Source of the DNA: Glandiceps talaboti | Lineage: Eukaryota > Hemichordata > Enteropneusta > Spengelidae | Assembly (NCBI RefSeq): GCF_964340395.1 | Contig: NC_135571.1 | Span: 1,761,611 to 1,825,610 of the forward strand | Length of the DNA: 64,000 nt | Reading direction: 5' to 3' | Shown: positions 62,166 to 64,000 of the stretch, piece after piece | Layout: each line of letters begins with the position of its first letter | Numbering within the stretch: the first letter of the stretch is position 1 | Translations under genes and position numbers: made by a program | Notes under the pieces: generated by a model | Told to the model about the DNA's origin: nothing | What the model saw: only the letters and a program-made list of their open reading frames with translations | The model's database searches: none

Positions 62166-62305
62166 CAATAGTGATGGTATTTCTATTGTCTACACTCTAT
62201 ATATACAGCACACCCAGAGAGTAGGCCTCAGAGTGTCTGATGATCGCAATATGCGTGAAACTCCGAGTTACACCCAAGAAAGAGTTCCAGTACCACCAAA
62301 ACTAT
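62166..62305 (+). mobile_element. Right terminal repeat of the Penelope-like element
   Basis: Inverted partner of 60,953-61,102, almost identical over about 140 bp. Followed by a (TA)n tract. Confidence 0.85.
62233..62273 (+). ncRNA. Hammerhead ribozyme motif (plus-strand copy)
   Basis: GTGT, CTGATGA (62,237-62,243), T-CGCA-ATA-TGCG-T, GAAA (62,257-62,260), CTCCGAG, TT, ACAC. GTGT pairs with ACAC (stem I), CGCA with TGCG (stem II) and CTC with GAG (minimal stem III). Predicted cleavage follows 62,269. Penelope-like elements are known to carry hammerhead motifs with very short helix III. Confidence 0.72.
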
Positions 62306-63548
62306 ATATATATATATAATTATATAAGGTATGTTTCACCATTACCAATAATAGAGTGTTGCAATTGAGGTTTTACGCACAGATTTTCACCCGAGCAAAA
62401 TGGCTTTCCAAACCCTAAAGTGTATCGTCGTATATTGAAGTGTGAAAAAAATATCTTTGGTATGTTGGTGACCATCGATTATATACTTTTGATAATTTTC
62501 ATCTTTCTCTGTCGACGTTCTAATCTGCCCTAAGAGTATTATGGGATGTACATATGATAACATATATTGCTATGGTTTAATATTTCTCCTGTTAAATATT
62601 TTAATAACCATACTTTAGACTTTAAGTTCAACCTTAAGATCTCAATGACATACCTGTAGTTGTCGACATGCCGAGCTCTCGCTATGACGTATATGAAATA
62701 TGCTATTAGTCACGTTTTGACTCTTGAGGGCGCGTATGATCAAAGGATTTTTTGACGGCATTTGAACTCTCGATTGTAAATTACAAACTTTAATGTTAGT
62801 ACGATCGATATTACTCTTGTCTTTTAAAAATACTAAAAATCTCAAGGAAATTACGTCATTCTAGTAATGGAAAATATTTCTTTGTCGAGAATGAAGGCAC
62901 ACTAACAGAAATGTACTAGTTTTTCGAACGATTTTACAAAAAACCTGCCGGGTAACTCAACTCACGCGGATGATCATTCGAGAACGTTATCTGAGTGAAT
63001 TGAAGTTATACAAACTCTGTAAATCTATGCTATAAATCATACACTGTCGTCGTTTATCGTGACAGTTTCTCAAATAAAACGAGACGATTATTATTCTGCA
63101 TCGAATCTGGCTACGAAAGAGGTGAAGTGTGTTCAATAAATAAGGCGTTTAAAGTCTCTCTTCCAGACTTAGTGTCTCGATCACGATATTGTAAAATAGT
63201 CCGGGTTTGAACTTCAAAAAGGACGTAATTAGTCATAATAACTTAAGTATTTTGCACATGAACGAGAACATCGATTCATGTATATGCAAAATCGGGTCGT
63301 TGAGGGCGGGAACAATAAGTTGTTTATACTCAAATATTTGTTATTCTTTTAATGACGGTAATATTTTAATGTAAATGTGAGTTCTGTATAATCAATATTT
63401 GTTTCTTTTTTTAAAGACGCACCCTTTCACATTTTACTATGATAAACAATAAATCAATAATTGCTCATAACAATGTTCAGGATGTTATCGCTGCACTATT
63501 TGGTAGTCGCGGATCGTATATAGTTATTAAAAACATTAGAATACGTAC
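62306..63548. other. No gene recognised
   Basis: AT-rich sequence with no exon, RNA or repeat I could support. Confidence 0.5.
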
Positions 63549-63605
63549 ATGTTTAGACTTTCTCCTGTAGACGGCTAGACCTCCGACAACACCAGTGATA
63601 GTTAT
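63549..63605 (-). CDS. Possible 57-nt exon with a membrane-like segment
   Basis: Between TTCATCTAG and GTACGT lies [19 protein letters not shown], hydrophobic then basic. It could be an upstream exon of the membrane-protein gene or chance. Confidence 0.25.
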
Positions 63606-63639
63606 CTAGATGAATAAAGGTAATATACTTCAAAATGGA

Positions 63640-63650
63640 CTCAGAGAGAC

Positions 63651-63693
<43 letters not shown>

Positions 63694-63770
63694 GATATAA
63701 AGATTCAGAGATACAATGATACAAATATACAAAGAGCCAATTTGTATCAAAGAGCCAGACAGACGGACGG

Positions 63771-63815
<45 letters not shown>

Positions 63816-63838
63816 GCCAGCCAGACAGACAGACAGAC

Positions 63839-63891
<53 letters not shown>

Positions 63892-63925
63892 GATAGATAG
63901 ATAGATAGACAGACAGTCAGCCAGA
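63640..63925. repeat. (CAGA)n and (GATA)n microsatellites
   Basis: GACAGACA runs on both sides of a short AT-rich insert, then GATAGATA. Frames are artefacts. Confidence 0.97.
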
Positions 63926-64000
63926 AGGGTTCGAAACAATACAAGTATGGTAGGTGACGTAGACATTGACAAACAAGATAGACTGATCGATTGAAGGTCT

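Overview
The window looks like animal nuclear DNA: AT-rich, split genes with GT-AG introns, and a heavy load of satellites, mini- and microsatellites, foldback elements, a SINE, LINE tails and a Penelope-like element. The mix (Neptune-like Penelope element, tRNA SINE, a CARD plus coiled-coil gene) would suit a marine invertebrate, possibly an invertebrate deuterostome such as a hemichordate or cephalochordate. The sequence alone does not settle the species.

Layout. 1-11,690 is a homogeneous satellite of about 351/361-bp monomers in higher-order blocks. 11,700-20,290 has no recognisable gene and holds several foldback elements and tandem repeats. 20,297-39,254 (minus) is a complete TBC1D15/17-type Rab GTPase-activating protein gene: 16 inferred exons, reading frame consistent across every junction, about 624 codons. 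41.2-48.5 kb (plus) is a gene for a CARD plus coiled-coil protein. 49,149-52,809 (plus) is a five-exon gene for an unrecognised protein of about 511 aa. 57,135-59,259 (minus) holds three exons of a multi-span membrane protein resembling the MS4A family. 59.9-62.3 kb is a nest of inverted repeats around a truncated Penelope-like element, with hammerhead-ribozyme motifs in its terminal repeats. 63.6-63.9 kb is simple repeat.

The most unusual observation is inside the TBC1D15-like gene. At least four exon 3' ends, each with its 5' splice site, have independently become tandem repeats: 72 bp x 20, 45 bp x about 30, 40 bp x 3 and 30 bp x 4. The last exon's stop codon also lies in an old 50-bp repeat, and one 3' splice site is duplicated. 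In the 72-, 45- and 30-bp arrays the unit length keeps frame, so use of a more distal donor would lengthen the protein in fixed steps. A fifth intron carries about 54 copies of a 32-bp unit rich in AP-1 (TGAGTCA) and CRE-like (TGACGT) sites.

Nothing shows that the genes form one pathway. The TBC protein would act on Rab GTPases at membranes, and the CARD protein would act in signalling assemblies.
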